The notes under the pieces: generated by a model
What the model was told of the DNA's origin: nothing
The model's input: the letters and a program-made list of their open reading frames with translations, nothing else
Databases searched by the model: none
Part shown: positions 1-8,898 of the stretch, in pieces
Layout of the letters: each line of letters opens with the position of its first letter
How positions within the stretch are numbered: the first letter of the stretch is position 1
Source: Galdieria sulphuraria
Taxonomy: Eukaryota > Rhodophyta > Bangiophyceae > Galdieriales > Galdieriaceae
Reading direction: 5' to 3'
Length of the DNA stretch: 22,241 nucleotides
Assembly (NCBI RefSeq): GCF_000341285.1
Contig: NW_005178425.1
Span: 97,777 to 120,017 of the forward strand
Translations under genes and position numbers: made by a program

Positions 1-96
1 CGTCGTTGGTGCGGCAATATCAAACACAAAAGAGTTTATCGACAATATATGAATAGACCAGGTGGTTTTAATAGACCACTCGACTCTGTTCCTTAA
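1..96 (+). other. Possible 3' end of an upstream plus-strand gene
   Basis: Two forward frames are open from base 1. One ends with TGA at 50-52, giving a 16-residue tail that reads [16 protein letters not shown]. The other ends with TAA at 94-96. Either could be the C-terminus of a gene that converges on the GMP synthase gene, whose stop is at 108. The piece is too short to assign a family or to choose the frame. Confidence 0.25.
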
Positions 97-107
97 CAAG
101 TATATTC

Positions 108-1772
108 CTATTCCCATTCAATAGTGGCTGGAGGTTTACTAGTGATATCGTATACAACTCTATTCACTCCATTCACTTCGTTAACTATTCTAGAAGATAC
201 TCGTTCCAATACCGACGATGGTATAGAATACCATCGAGCTGTCATATAATCCACCGTTTCTACTGCTCGAAGGGCAATCACATCTTCATAGGAACGAGAG
301 TCACCCATCACTCCTACTGCTTTTACGGGTAATAATACAGCAAACGCTTGACTAATACAACGATAAAGATTGGCGCGTTTCAACTCTTCGATATAAATAC
401 TATCCGCATGTCGCAATATTTCTAGTCGTTGTTCGTCAACTTGTCCTAAAAAAACCATTCAGAGAAGCACGCAACAAGGACATCACTTGCACTTAACCAA
501 TAATACGAATAGCTAAACCTGGACCTGGAAAAGGATGGCGATAAATACTTTCTTCCGGTATTCCCAATAATGTTCCAAGCTCTCGAACTTCATCTTTGAA
601 GAGATCTCTCAATGGTTCAAGTAACTTGAGATTCATTTTCTCCGGTAGTCCACCCACATTATGATGCGTTTTGATAGTTACAGAAGGTCCCAAATGTGAA
701 GATGACTCGATCACATCTGGATATAATGTGCCTTGCAATAAGAAACTTGCATCCGATGACTTGGCTTCCTTTTCAAATACTTCAACAAACGTCTTGCCAA
801 TCACTTTCCTTTTCTCTTCGGGATCCACAACACCTTGCAACAGTTGAAGAAACCGACTAGCCGCATCCACATATCTCAATTGCACACCGCAGGTATCTCG
901 CAAACGATGAATAACTTGTGACGCTTCATCTTTTCTAAGCAAACCATTATCCACCAACACTGCTTCAAACTGATTACCGATTGCCCGACTCGTCAATACA
1001 GCAGCAACAGTGGAATCCACCCCTCCTGATACTGCACCAATCACTTTGGCACTCCCAACTCTTTGCCTAATCGACGCAATTGCATTTTCAGAAAAATCTT
1101 CCATAGTCCAATCACAACGACAATGACAGATATGGACAACAAAGTTTCTCAATATTTGTAAACCAAACTCTGTATGCGTTACTTCAGGGTGAAACTGTAG
1201 TCCATATAAATATGGTTTCATATAAATAGCAGCGAACGAACAATTATCTGTTTTTGCGATGGGAACAGTTGAAGGAGGCAACTCAGTTACCAGATCACCG
1301 TGGCTCATCCATACAGTAAACGTGCTAGGAACATCGCGAAAGAGATCTGATTGTTCGATTACAGTTAACATAGCATGACCGTACTCGTACTTGGTTCCTC
1401 TTGCAACTTGACCTCCTAATTGGTATGCAATTTCTTGTAATCCATAGCAGATGCCTAGAATAGGGATTCCAAGTTCAAATATCTGCTTCCACGTGTGGGG
1501 TGCGCTGTGTTCATAAACTGAACCTGGTCCTCCACTTAGAATGATGCCTTTTGGTTGAATAGACTATAAAGGAAGAACGAAACTATTATCTAGACAAGAT
1601 AATGGTACTGCACTTTGCTCACCTTGATTTCCTCCAACGAGCGGTCAAAAGGTAATACGATTGAATGAACTTTACACTCTCGAAGTCTTCTAGCAATAGA
1701 ATGACTGTATTGGGATCCAAAATCTAGAATAAGCACTGTTTCATGACTATCTGTTCTTACTGAGCTTGTCAT
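108..1772 (-). CDS. guaA: GMP synthase (glutamine-hydrolysing), 3 exons
   Basis: Converts XMP, glutamine and ATP to GMP, the last step of de novo guanine nucleotide synthesis, probably in the cytosol. Exons on the minus strand are 1772-1623, 1563-498 and 445-108, joined by GT..AG introns of 59 and 52 nt. The spliced product is 517 aa, close to the usual ~525. The N-terminal class-I glutamine amidotransferase domain starts with ILDFGSQY; the nucleophile Cys lies in GICYGL (about residue 89) and the His/Glu pair in QFHPEV (about 175-177). The ATP pyrophosphatase P-loop is SGGVDS (about 229-234). The second intron splits the Gly codon of the conserved RIIG-QVDEQ segment, and the protein ends in the family-typical PPATIEWE. 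Both domains look complete, so this should be a working enzyme. Start chosen as the first ATG before the conserved N-terminus. Confidence 0.96.
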
Positions 1773-1951
1773 AGATGAATGACCGACAACAATCGAAAAT
1801 GGAATACAATTTCAGATAGTCAATGCAAGGCTGGACGATATGTTGTGCTGGAAAACTTTACAACTTTTCACACTATCGAATATGGAGTGAAATATTCCAA
1901 ATCTCGAAGTATTTGAATGAGTCTCACTTTCTCTTTGTGAGTTTGTAAAAC

Positions 1952-3535
1952 TTATTTATATTCTTTGGTTTCACTAGAACAAGGACTCACCCTGTTAAAG
2001 TATTCGGTAATAGATTTGAGTTGTAAGGGTGTCCTACTATCGTCACCTTCTCTCCTTTGACGTTTCCTACTCGGGGTATCGACCTTTACACTATCAGCCC
2101 AATAAAGTCTTGTTGCATTGATTGGTGAGTTTGTCACGCAACTACTTGTTTTCATCATCTGTCGAAGCCGTGGTCCTTGCCATAGACTCACCATACAGTC
2201 GTCTCCTGAAGTTGCAATCAACTCTGGCTCCGTTCGACACCAAGCAACGTCGGAAACTTCACCTTGATGACCTTCTAACTCGAGGAATGGATAGAGACAA
2301 GATTCAGTTGACCTATTTTGGCCAAGATACCAAATATATGCTTTCGAATTACAGGAACCTGTTACCACGAAGTTTCCATCCGGACTAAAATCACACTTTA
2401 CATAGAATGACATATTCTGACCTCCTGTTAGTATTGTACATGCTCCCCATTCTATTCGGCTAGGATCATATAGATACACTCTGGAGTCAGTAGAGCACGC
2501 CAAAAGATATCTACCATTACTATCCATTTGAATGGAAGAAATCCCGTGAGGTCGCGATGTTAGTTCTTCATCACATCCAGGATGACATACGGCAAGAAAT
2601 TCAACCTCCTTACTTGTAGAAGAGATTTTCCTAATGTCCCATAGTTTTACAGATCCATCAACAGCACCCGAAGTGAAAAGGAGATGGCCATCACTTTGAG
2701 GATGAAAAGCCATTCCAGTAACACCATAAGAGGTAGACGCTTCATTTTGTGGGCGCATATCCAAAGCACTTGACGTTCTTCTTCTCTTCGTTACTCGGTC
2801 TTGCAATGGAGATGCATAACTTGGAGAATGAACCTGCTGCAACGATAGAACAGGAGATATGGCGTAGTTTTGTCCCAAGAATGTACTTTTCGCAGGACAT
2901 CTCGTATCCCATAACATTACATTGCCATCTCTACCAGCAGAGCCAAGAATCTTACCATCAGAAAGAGGCAGTTCTCTTACAACTTTCACCGATCCTCTGT
3001 GTCCTATGAGGCTGTTTACATGATCCCAAGTTGTTGTGTCAGTTATTCGTATTGTTTGGTCTCCAGAAGCAGTTGCTATTTGTTGGTCTGTTGTACCCAA
3101 CCAACAGACATCAAATATTGCATTTTGATGGACCAAAGTACTTAAAGCAGCTTTGTTTTTCCAAGCAGCCGGTTCTCTCCATTCATCCAATCTATATGCT
3201 CTTGTGTCTGTCTCTCTTGGTATTGTATGCAACCATTTTCTTGTATCTACAACTGTTAAATATCCTTCTTCATCGACACACGCCAATGCTTGTCCATTAC
3301 AGGCTCGCTTTGAAAATTTTGTGGAAAACACCGGTATGAGTATATCTGCTGCATCTGTATAAAAGTGAAGACAGTGATTTGGAGAAGTTTGTAAGTTCTC
3401 GAGGCTATTTCGTAGCGAAGAGCTGGCATACTTTTGAATGGTTGCTTCCTCCAGTATTGCCAGTTCTCGAGATAGAAGCCTGTCTATAATGTTGGAAGTT
3501 CTTCTACCCATTTTTTCACGTTTCTTAGGGAGCAT
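1952..3535 (-). CDS. CDT2: CDT2/DTL, WD40 substrate receptor of CRL4 ubiquitin ligase
   Basis: An intronless frame of 527 aa. CDT2 is the DDB1-binding receptor of CUL4 E3 ligase that destroys CDT1 and other PCNA-bound proteins in S phase, in the nucleus. The sequence shows a seven-bladed WD40 region: ATASGDQTIRI, a GHRGSVK segment and RDGNVMLWDTRC match the CDT2/denticleless branch specifically, and later blades contain DGSVKLWDIRK and the GEVSDVAW segment. The C-terminal tail is basic and holds LKSITEYF (1997-2020), resembling the PCNA-binding PIP box known at the C-terminus of animal CDT2. Length fits plant and yeast members. ATG at 3533-3535 is the first in frame; an in-frame stop lies about 40 nt before it. 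A 19-codon upstream ORF (3600-3544) ends just before this start. A donor-like AGG|GTGAGT follows the PIP-like motif, so the last few residues could differ if it is spliced. Confidence 0.85.
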   Translation of the reverse strand: MLPKKREKMGRRTSNIIDRLLSRELAILEEATIQKYASSSLRNSLENLQTSPNHCLHFYTDAADILIPVFSTKFSKRACNGQALACVDEEGYLTVVDTRKWLHTIPRETDTRAYRLDEWREPAAWKNKAALSTLVHQNAIFDVCWLGTTDQQIATASGDQTIRITDTTTWDHVNSLIGHRGSVKVVRELPLSDGKILGSAGRDGNVMLWDTRCPAKSTFLGQNYAISPVLSLQQVHSPSYASPLQDRVTKRRRTSSALDMRPQNEASTSYGVTGMAFHPQSDGHLLFTSGAVDGSVKLWDIRKISSTSKEVEFLAVCHPGCDEELTSRPHGISSIQMDSNGRYLLACSTDSRVYLYDPSRIEWGACTILTGGQNMSFYVKCDFSPDGNFVVTGSCNSKAYIWYLGQNRSTESCLYPFLELEGHQGEVSDVAWCRTEPELIATSGDDCMVSLWQGPRLRQMMKTSSCVTNSPINATRLYWADSVKVDTPSRKRQRREGDDSRTPLQLKSITEYFNRVSPCSSETKEYK

Positions 3536-3955
3536 AGCCTTTTTCAAGCTCTTGTTGTACTGTAAGTATAGTTATTTAGTGTATCATCCATGCCATCCAT
3601 GAGCATTATACCAAATAGACCGATCAACAGAATACTGGGGATAATCTGTTCATTTAAATTCAAATTATGTGGCGGGCCAATTTAGTTGAACAAGAAAATG
3701 GCGCTTGTTTTCTACCTTTCTTTGATAGCTAAATATCATCAAGAAGACTCAATATAATCAAACAATACTTTTCTCAATAATTTGACGTATTTTACGAAAA
3801 ATGAACAGAACGTACAGTCTCGTTTACGCTTTTGAAAGAACTGTATACTAATTGTAGTTTCCAATGCCATATCATTTTGGCAGATGTCATTCAAGTATAT
3901 CTCTCTCTCTCTTTTTTTTTATAGACAAATTCAACGGAAAGGAAACACGGTAAAA
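3536..3955. promoter_or_regulatory. Upstream region of CDT2 with E2F-like GGCGC/GGCGGG sites
   Basis: A 420-bp spacer between the CDT2 start and a weak plus-strand gene candidate. It carries GGCGGG at 3671-3676 and AAAATGGCGC at 3695-3704, which resemble the E2F/DP consensus TTTSSCGC with one mismatch. CDT2 is an S-phase gene, so E2F control would be expected, but this is inference. A CT/T-rich tract runs at 3900-3920. No other coding signal is convincing here. Confidence 0.35.
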
Positions 3956-4507
3956 ATGTATATTCATACAACGACTGTTTATGAACTACGAAGAACTTTT
4001 GATTGCATTCCATCTCAAACTCATGGTGTGGTTTTTTCCGTTTTGAAAGAAAATGTGTTGTATGCAATATTACAAAGCCAACTTGCTGAATTTCCACATT
4101 TCATAGCGAAAAAAAAGCAAATGTATGGGGAAGATTGGTTACTCAGCATCCAATGAAAGAGAAAAGGCATTATTCCAATGCTGCAAATGGAAGTCAAATG
4201 TCTTATGCATAATTGCATGCCTCCGCTAGGAATTTTGTTCATTTCCTCTTCTGTTTTATTTCTGTTTTAAAATCATAGCCATTTGCGAAAGATGAAATCG
4301 GTGATTGTGAATATGCAAGTCATCGGAAACTTTCGAAGAATCGATGATATCAAAACTAGTGGACGACGCTATGAAGCTTTGAAACATTCCGACATTCAAT
4401 CCTATCGCAACGTTTTCATCAAAGAGAAAATCTTGAATGAAGAAGACATATGGTATCAAATACATAGTGTGATAATGGTATATACGTCCTTGTGCCTTGG
4501 CATGTGA
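3956..4507 (+). CDS. Candidate two-exon hypothetical gene
   Basis: Two plus-strand frames fill the gap between CDT2 and eL36. The first runs from ATG 3956 (context AAAAATG), starting MYIHTTTVYELRR. The second is open from about 4279 to TGA 4505-4507. A donor GT at 4137-4138 and an acceptor CATAG at 4274-4278 would join them in frame, but that intron would be 142 nt, far longer than the clean introns here. The join is therefore doubtful. I recognise no domain. The spacing supports a real gene: it ends 85 bp from the convergent eL36 stop. The stretch could equally be decayed or non-coding. Confidence 0.28.
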
Positions 4508-4591
4508 CTATTTTCCAGTTGAAACACAAAGAATGTCTAGCGAACTCAAGTAATAAAATGATATAGAGTCATCGACCAACTCGCTTTCACT

Positions 4592-4953
4592 TTATTTCCG
4601 TCCAGTACTACGACGTAAAACAGTGGCCATCTAACCGACAAAGATGAGCAACAACTCCAGAGACCCACTCTACTCCTTACCTCATCCCTCTTCTTCTTAG
4701 CTCTCAAATGAGTACCTAATCTCTTTTTCGCGTATTTGAGTGCACGTTTGTCTTTTCCTACTCTCAGCAGTTCGACGATGCGTTTCTCGTAAGGAGCGAA
4801 ACCACACACTTCTCGGATGACTTCTCGAACAAATCTGGAGCGCTTCTTCACCCTTCCTCTTCCTTTCGTCGATAGTTTTCTTTTGGTAACGACATGACCT
4901 TTATTTAAACCAACTGCGATACCGGAAGGTGTCCTCGTTTCTACTTGGACCAT
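4592..4953 (-). CDS. RPL36: 60S ribosomal protein eL36, 2 exons
   Basis: A structural protein of the large cytosolic ribosomal subunit. Exons are 4953-4681 and 4630-4592, separated by a 50-nt GTAAGG..TTAG intron in phase 0. The spliced protein is 103 aa, the normal eL36 length. Family features are a [11 protein letters not shown]-terminus, the [13 protein letters not shown] segment and the [13 protein letters not shown] helix. The second exon adds the short basic tail [12 protein letters not shown], equivalent to the SNVL..MRK end of other eL36 proteins. Reading through the intron instead would give a non-homologous tail. The gene is head-to-head with RBM22. Confidence 0.96.
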
Positions 4954-5074
4954 CGCAAGTTTTCAATCCCACTCCACGACGACGAGAGAATCAAATTTGT
5001 GTTGAGAGAGTTAGGAGTGGTGGAGGGTTCTTCGCACTGTGTGGGATATCTTTATCTGAATATTGATTTCTATC
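4954..5074. promoter_or_regulatory. Compact bidirectional promoter of eL36 and RBM22
   Basis: Only 121 bp separate the two start codons, so both promoters and 5' leaders must lie here. A dyad CCACTCC (4969-4975) / GGAGTGG (5014-5020) is the only evident symmetrical element; a regulatory role is inference. No TATA box is obvious. Confidence 0.45.
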
Positions 5075-6364
5075 ATGGCAAGATACCAAGGCGCTGCCAA
5101 AGGTGGTATAAGTGGTGACCCCAAAAAAGCTGCTACCGAAAGTGCCGACTTTCCCATTCTTTGCGAAAGTTGTTTAGGTCCTAACCCTTACATCCGAATG
5201 TTGAAGGACTCCATGGGTGCTGAATGTCAAATATGTACCCGTCCTTTTACTTGTTTTCGTTGGAAACCTGGTGGAGCTGGAACTCGGTATAAGAAAACGG
5301 AAATATGTCAAACCTGTGCCCGTTTGAAAAACGTTTGTCAAACTTGTTTATTCGATTTGCGGTACGGGTTGCCCGTTCAAGTTAGAGACCAAGCGATAGC
5401 AGAAGGTGATAGACTGGCAACGTTGGTTCCCAAGTCGGATATCAACCGAGAATACTTTGCAGAACAAGCAGACCGCCTAGTAGCCACTGGAAATGTAGAG
5501 GCGGTCTATCAACAGCCTGCAACTAACCCTATCGTTGAAAAGCTAGCTAGAAAAGAACCAAGGTATCATAGAAACTTGTCACATGTTTGTTCGTTTTATC
5601 AAAAAGGAGAATGCAAAAGAGGAGCTTTATGTCCTTACAGGCATGAAAGAGCTCCCGATGATGAACAACTGACGACACAAGGTATCAAAAACAGATATTA
5701 TGGAGTAAATGATCCCTTGGCTGAGAAAATGTTGAGAAGATTGGGAGAAAAAACGAGTTTTCCTGAACCACCGACAGACCCGAAAGCAAAGACATTGTTT
5801 GTTGGTGGAGTTGGTTCTTTGGTTTCCTATGAAGAGATTGCACAATTATTCGAAAAGTATGGTGAAATAGAAAATATTAAAGTCATTCGTGAAAAGAGTA
5901 TTGCATTTATCGAATTTAAGGAACGCATTGCGGCAGAAAGGACAATGGAAACGTTATATGGAAAAGTTCATCTTGGAGGACAGAAAGTTTTCCTTAATTG
6001 GGCTAAGCCTCATGAAGAGAACGATAATCTAAATGATCCTTCTACTATGTTACCAGATAACTATTCGGTAAAAAATAAGACAACTGAGAATGATAACCTT
6101 TCAGAGGCACTCAAGGACACTCAGAATAATTCTCCAGAAGAGGTGCAACGAGTAGACTCTAATAGTCATCACCAGAATGTCGAACATTCAATAGAAAAGA
6201 CTGATTTTCCAAGAAAACAAGTGACGACAACACATACGATGGCTCTTCCTTATGAGGATGAGCTTCCATTAGAATTGGATAGCAAGAAACGATATCCTAG
6301 TCAACAGCCAACCCAAATGGGAAGTAAGAAACCAAGAAAGCCAATATCTTATGCTTTCATTTAA
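5075..6364 (+). CDS. RBM22: Pre-mRNA splicing factor RBM22/SLT11
   Basis: An intronless 429-aa protein of the spliceosomal NineTeen-related complex, which contacts U6 snRNA and the intron near the catalytic centre, in the nucleus. The N-terminal zinc-binding module uses Cys pairs at about 30/33, 51/54, 78/81 and 88/91. A CCCH zinc finger follows (C172, C180, C186, H190; read as CSFYQKGEC...CPYRH). An RRM spans about 239-311 with RNP2 TLFVGGVG and RNP1-like SIAFIEF. The tail is polar and disordered, and ends with basic residues. Domain order and spacing match the family well. The ATG at 5075 gives MARYQGAAKGG; the upstream in-frame TTG is not a likely eukaryotic start. The stop lies 40 bp from the convergent PP2A B'' stop. 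Confidence 0.95.
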   Translation: MARYQGAAKGGISGDPKKAATESADFPILCESCLGPNPYIRMLKDSMGAECQICTRPFTCFRWKPGGAGTRYKKTEICQTCARLKNVCQTCLFDLRYGLPVQVRDQAIAEGDRLATLVPKSDINREYFAEQADRLVATGNVEAVYQQPATNPIVEKLARKEPRYHRNLSHVCSFYQKGECKRGALCPYRHERAPDDEQLTTQGIKNRYYGVNDPLAEKMLRRLGEKTSFPEPPTDPKAKTLFVGGVGSLVSYEEIAQLFEKYGEIENIKVIREKSIAFIEFKERIAAERTMETLYGKVHLGGQKVFLNWAKPHEENDNLNDPSTMLPDNYSVKNKTTENDNLSEALKDTQNNSPEEVQRVDSNSHHQNVEHSIEKTDFPRKQVTTTHTMALPYEDELPLELDSKKRYPSQQPTQMGSKKPRKPISYAFI

Positions 6365-6404
6365 ATGGAAAATGCAAATGAACAGAGTGTATTGCTAATT
6401 ACAT

Positions 6405-8527
6405 CTAAAAGGGAGCTTCTCCAGTTGCCAACCAATTTCTATCTTCAGCGACAACATCATCCCAAGACTCCTCTTCAGCTTCTTCTTCAGCACTTAAACG
6501 TAAATATTCTATAGCAGCAAAACGGTCCCAATCAGTAAGCTCGGGAGTGGCATGCTCTATTCAAGGTTCATTTCAAGAAAGAAAAAGAAAAAGTATCATT
6601 ACCTTGACGAATCAAATAGGGATCCTTATTTTCGATGGAAATAAACTTATTCAAGTTGAATAGTACATTGAAGAAGTTGCTTCGTAATTTGCATCTTCGT
6701 AACGTACTTCGAGTGATAATAGGTTCGAATAGATCAGGCCTAACCATATCTAATAGTTGACAAACAATATCTTCTAACGGAATAGGCTCATGCCCTAAAC
6801 ATTCCATTCGGTGAAGTTGTTCCGAATAAAAATATTCCATGTCATATAATGTTATCATTCCATCACCATCCAAGTCAATACATCGAAACCAGTAGTCCAA
6901 TGCAACATCACTATTCTTGTCCTCTTCACTAATGCAAAACCAAATAAAATCCGTGTAACTCATAAACCCTTCCTCTTTACAGTCTCGAGGTCTTCCATAA
7001 CCACCGAAAATTCGATCCACAATTCTGTAAGTAAGTGCATGTCCTCCATAACGAAGCATGTCTTCCTTATCAATTAACAAGTCATGATCGGTATCTAATT
7101 CCCAAAATCTACAATAAAGAACATAAAAGTGTTCATAAGAGAAAAATCTGCGTTCCCTATTGATATCTTCCTCTCGATCAACTTCTAAAAAAGTTTCAAA
7201 AATCTTTCCCTTTTTCAAGTCTGATTCAAACAGTTTAAACTGGTGCCAACGAGCGCAAGAGTAAAAAATCCGTTCAATTACTGTTTCTGCGTAACGATGT
7301 TGAAACTCTGGAGTGGCTTGGAGGAAGGCCAGTCCAGGATGAATCTGTAAAAATTCTTCTAAAAAAGGAAATAAATCCTCGTGTATGAGATAATTTCGAT
7401 CGCTAATGCCTAAAAGAACTGAGAAAAGTAGAGAGTTTCCACTTTTCCTAGCACAAAAAGTGTCATAAAAGGAAATTACTTCCCGCTCCAATAGAAATTC
7501 TCTTGCAACTTCATTTTCTGAATCAGACATAATGTCATGAGAATCATCTCTCATAGGAAACTCTGAACCTACAAAACACTCTATATTTTCTTCATCTACA
7601 TTAGAAAAGAATATTCCTACCTTGTACTGATTGTTTCAAGAGTCTATCAAACACAGGACCTCCTATAAATGAAGGTAACCCTAAGATGCCAGTCGTGAAC
7701 TCTGTAAACTCTGTTCTTCCTAGCCTTCCTCCGTTGCGACTCAGAAATGTCTTAAGATTAGACCGTTGTCTTAGTTGCTCTTCCATGACTTCAGGAGAAC
7801 CTTCCGGAAAGAAGAAACGAGGAATGTTTGAAAACCTTTGATACAACTGAGTGGATGAAGACTTGGACGACATTGTCTGAGCGGAACTCCTTCTATACAA
7901 TTGAGCACGTCGAGGACTCATAGGGGGTGTTCCGCTTCCCAAGCTCAGGTCTGGTAAATAGTTCCCAGTGAGCGCTGCCCTTCGTGGAGACAAAGCCACC
8001 CTAGGAGAGAATGTTAAGTTAGCCATGATAAATCTCGTTGTTGGTGAAGCTGGTGTTTGATTGCCAAGTGACTGAGAGCTTGCACTCATATTGGGTGAGA
8101 CCGTTTCTGAGCGTGATATGTCAATAGGAAACGATGAGTTTGGAATCATTGTTGACCCTATTTCACCCTCTGTTTCCATATATGTTTTCTTTTCTCTTCT
8201 AACAGGAACCGCTGACTTTGCTGCAAACTCCGTTTTGTTTTCAGTTTCAAGAGTAGCCGGAACGTTTCCGCTAGAAACTTTCTCGTTTCCTGCTTCTGTT
8301 TCCGCCACTTGATAATTCTTGCGGGCATCGATCAGACGATGAATAAGTGCTTTTGTCTCTGCCTTGGAGAGCCATGCGAAAAACAGTTCGTCTAGTTTCA
8401 GTTTTGGATAAGGTCGGACGTCTGCCACGGATGGAGACACAGAGAAGTAAGTATCTTTTTGTGCCATATCCCAGTCACGTTCTTCTTCTTTGTTATTCTG
8501 CGACTTGAGTCCGCTTATTTGGGACAT
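6405..8527 (-). CDS. PP2A regulatory subunit B'' (PR72/TON2 type), 3 exons
   Basis: Targets the PP2A catalytic core to substrates and senses Ca2+ through EF-hands. Exons are 8527-7621, 7568-6603 and 6556-6405; introns are 52 and 46 nt. The product is 674 aa. Residues 1 to about 220 are Ser/Pro/Thr-rich and poorly conserved, with several SPR motifs. The B'' core begins near the IPRFFFPEG segment. Two EF-hand loops are visible: DTDHDLLIDKED (about 461-472) and DLDGDGMITLYD (about 534-545). The second is followed by the family signature EYFYSEQ. The last exon supplies the conserved TPELTDWDRFAA helix and an acidic tail, which shows the second intron is real. The organism's single B'' could act in cell-shape or cytoskeleton control as plant TON2 does, but that is inference. 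Confidence 0.93.
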
Positions 8528-8898
8528 AAGCTGCTACAGAGACGACACTATTGAATGATGATGGTGTGCCACAGTTTGCCAAATCGGGAAATAGAATCAT
8601 TGCATTTTTTTCCTCGTTGGAAATGGCGCCATTTTGATAAAGGACATGAAGGTATGGTGTGAGAAAGTTTACCTCTATTTCCTCCCTACGCCTATCTCTG
8701 TTGTTTATCTATGCAAAAGCTTTCAATATCGACAACATATGGGCATTATTCAATGCATAGTATCCTGGTCTTCCAAACTGTCTTGGTTTTGGATATTCTA
8801 ATCTGTTTCTATATGTGCAAGCAAAGCGGTCAAAAGGGAGCGGGAAAAATTCGAGAAACTTTGGCCAACGATTGTATCAGTCGTCGATTCTCGTTCTG
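8528..8898. promoter_or_regulatory. Divergent promoter with perfect 14-bp GGCGCC palindrome
   Basis: The spacer between the PP2A B'' gene and the glycosyltransferase gene. At 8621-8634 it contains AAATGGCGCCATTT, a perfect palindrome that reads as an E2F-like or other dimer-binding site on both strands. A forward frame is open here but has no usable ATG before 8899, so it is taken as leader. Confidence 0.4.

Noticed and set aside
2122-3362. Plus-strand frames inside the CDT2 gene
   Set aside because: They lie antisense to a clear WD40 coding frame and have no conserved content.
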